Origin: Synergistaceae bacterium
Lineage (GTDB): Bacteria; Synergistota; Synergistia; Synergistales; Synergistaceae
Length of the DNA stretch: 13,988 nt
Direction: 5' to 3'
NCBI GenBank assembly: GCA_031274115.1
Contig: JAISQP010000121.1
Location: 1 to 13,988 of the forward strand
Shown: one piece after another, positions 13,054-13,988 of the stretch
How positions within the stretch are numbered: position 1 is the first letter of the stretch
Layout of the letters: the number at the start of each line of letters is the position of its first letter
Notes under the pieces: model-generated
Seen by the model: only the letters and a program-made list of their open reading frames with translations
Databases searched by the model: none
What the model was told of the DNA's origin: nothing
Made by a program: the position numbers and the translations under genes

Positions 13054-13988
13054 ATGGATATGAGGATCGACACAGACGCCGTGGAAAGAATTCTTGCCGA
13101 TTCGCGGGGGAAGAGCGCGTCTGAGCTGGACGAGATACTCGATCGGGCGGAAGCGCTGAGGGGGTTGTCGCCGGAGGACGTCGCCGCTCTGCTCACCACA
13201 GACTCATCGGAGCATATTTCGCGAATGTTCCGCGTCTCGGGAAAGATCAAGGAGGAGATCTACGGTGAGCGCGTCGTGATGTTCGCGCCGCTCTACGTCA
13301 GCGACTACTGTGTCAACAAGTGCCGGTACTGCGGCTATAAATGCGGCAACGAGTTCGCCAGAAGGCGCCTTTCGATGGACGAGATAAGAAAAGAAGCGGA
13401 GATACTGGAGCGCATGGGCCACAAGCGCCTTGCGCTCGAGGCGGGAGAGGACCCGGTCAACTGTCCTATAGACTATATTCTGGAAGCGATAAAGACACTT
13501 TACGACATGAAGGCGGGCTCCGGCGAGATACGCCGTGTAAACGTCAATATCGCCGCGACCACGGAGGAGGACTATAAAAAACTGCGCGACATCGGAATAG
13601 GCACATACATACTCTTCCAGGAGACCTATCACGAGCCGACCTATCGAAGTTTTCACGAGGCCGGACCAAAGAAGGATTTCAACTATCATCTCTCTGCGTT
13701 CGACCGAGCGATGCGGGCCGGAATAGACGACGTGGGCGGAGGCGTGCTCTTTGGGCTGCACAACTGGAAATTCGAAGTGCTTGGGCTCATGCTCCATAAT
13801 CGTCATCTGGACGAGACATACGGCGCGGGTTTTCACACCATCTCCATGCCGAGGCTCTGCCCGGCTCAAGACATGGACATGTCGCAGTACGACGACATCC
13901 TGTCCGACGACGACTTCAAACGGGTGGTATCGACCGTCAGGATCGCCGTGCCCTACACCGGAATGATAATCTCCACTAGAGAATCCCC
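13054..13988 (+). CDS. hydG: [FeFe]-hydrogenase H-cluster maturase HydG (3' end outside window)
   Basis: Radical-SAM tyrosine lyase that cleaves tyrosine to p-cresol and a fragment giving the CO and cyanide ligands of the H-cluster. The frame is open from ATG 13054 (SD GAGGGGGG, about 6 nt) to the window end: 311 codons, about two thirds of the usual ~470. The SAM cluster motif is CVNKCRYCGYKC with Cys86, Cys90, Cys93. Further matches to HydG are MGHKRLALEAGEDP, INVN-type RRVNVNIAATTEEDY, YILFQETYHEPTY, GPKKDFNYHLSAFDRAMRAG, FGLHNWKFEVLGL and GAGFHTISMPRL. The C-terminal second cluster (CX2CX~20C), which separates HydG from the relative ThiH, is beyond the window; the call rests on these segments and on the TM1266 neighbour. 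An ATG two codons later (13060) is the alternative start. Cys97 is an extra cysteine close to the cluster. Confidence 0.94.
   Translation, partial: MDMRIDTDAVERILADSRGKSASELDEILDRAEALRGLSPEDVAALLTTDSSEHISRMFRVSGKIKEEIYGERVVMFAPLYVSDYCVNKCRYCGYKCGNEFARRRLSMDEIRKEAEILERMGHKRLALEAGEDPVNCPIDYILEAIKTLYDMKAGSGEIRRVNVNIAATTEEDYKKLRDIGIGTYILFQETYHEPTYRSFHEAGPKKDFNYHLSAFDRAMRAGIDDVGGGVLFGLHNWKFEVLGLMLHNRHLDETYGAGFHTISMPRLCPAQDMDMSQYDDILSDDDFKRVVSTVRIAVPYTGMIISTRES

Overview
The window (high G+C by eye) looks like chromosome of an anaerobic, amino-acid-fermenting bacterium. The pointers are a complete indolepyruvate:ferredoxin oxidoreductase (iorAB), the [FeFe]-hydrogenase maturation gene hydG behind a TM1266-family regulator, and frequent TTG/GTG starts placed by good Shine-Dalgarno (SD) sequences. 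A member of the Synergistota is my best guess; that is inference from gene content and protein style, not a database result.

Layout. 1-309: 3' end of a GH18-type glycoside hydrolase, plus strand. 336-4348: four-gene exporter operon (HlyD-like membrane fusion protein, two ABC ATPases, one ABC-2 permease). 4470-8289: plus-strand run glyA, rlmN, then a TauC/SsuC-like permease and its ATPase, packed with 1-nt gaps or overlaps. 8297-9262: corA on the minus strand, converging on the ATPase gene. 9263-9663: about 400 nt without a secure gene. 9664-12055: iorA-iorB, minus strand. 12056-12784: about 730 nt without a secure gene, holding the divergent iorA promoter, a decayed oxidoreductase gamma-subunit fragment, strong hairpins, and a promoter and intrinsic terminator. 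12785-13988: TM1266-type regulator and hydG, which runs off the window.

How the genes fit together. IorAB makes reduced ferredoxin from aryl-2-oxoacids, and HydG helps build the H-cluster of the [FeFe] hydrogenase that can dispose of those electrons as H2; the two units are divergently arranged. GlyA and RlmN are housekeeping. The two ABC systems are of unknown substrate; the importer-like pair has no binding protein in the window.

The most interesting signal is the corA leader on the minus strand (9262 to about 9596). It contains a possible promoter, a nested hairpin domain with a small SD-preceded ORF, a strong intrinsic terminator, a 10-bp sequence able to capture the terminator 3' arm, and a short anti-SD element overlapping that sequence. 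It has the architecture of a regulated leader (riboswitch or leader-peptide attenuator) controlling a Mg2+ transporter, but I could not assign it to a known class by eye. A second candidate regulatory RNA lies between an extended -10 promoter at 12517-12545 and a terminator at 12708-12734, just ahead of the hydrogenase maturation genes.
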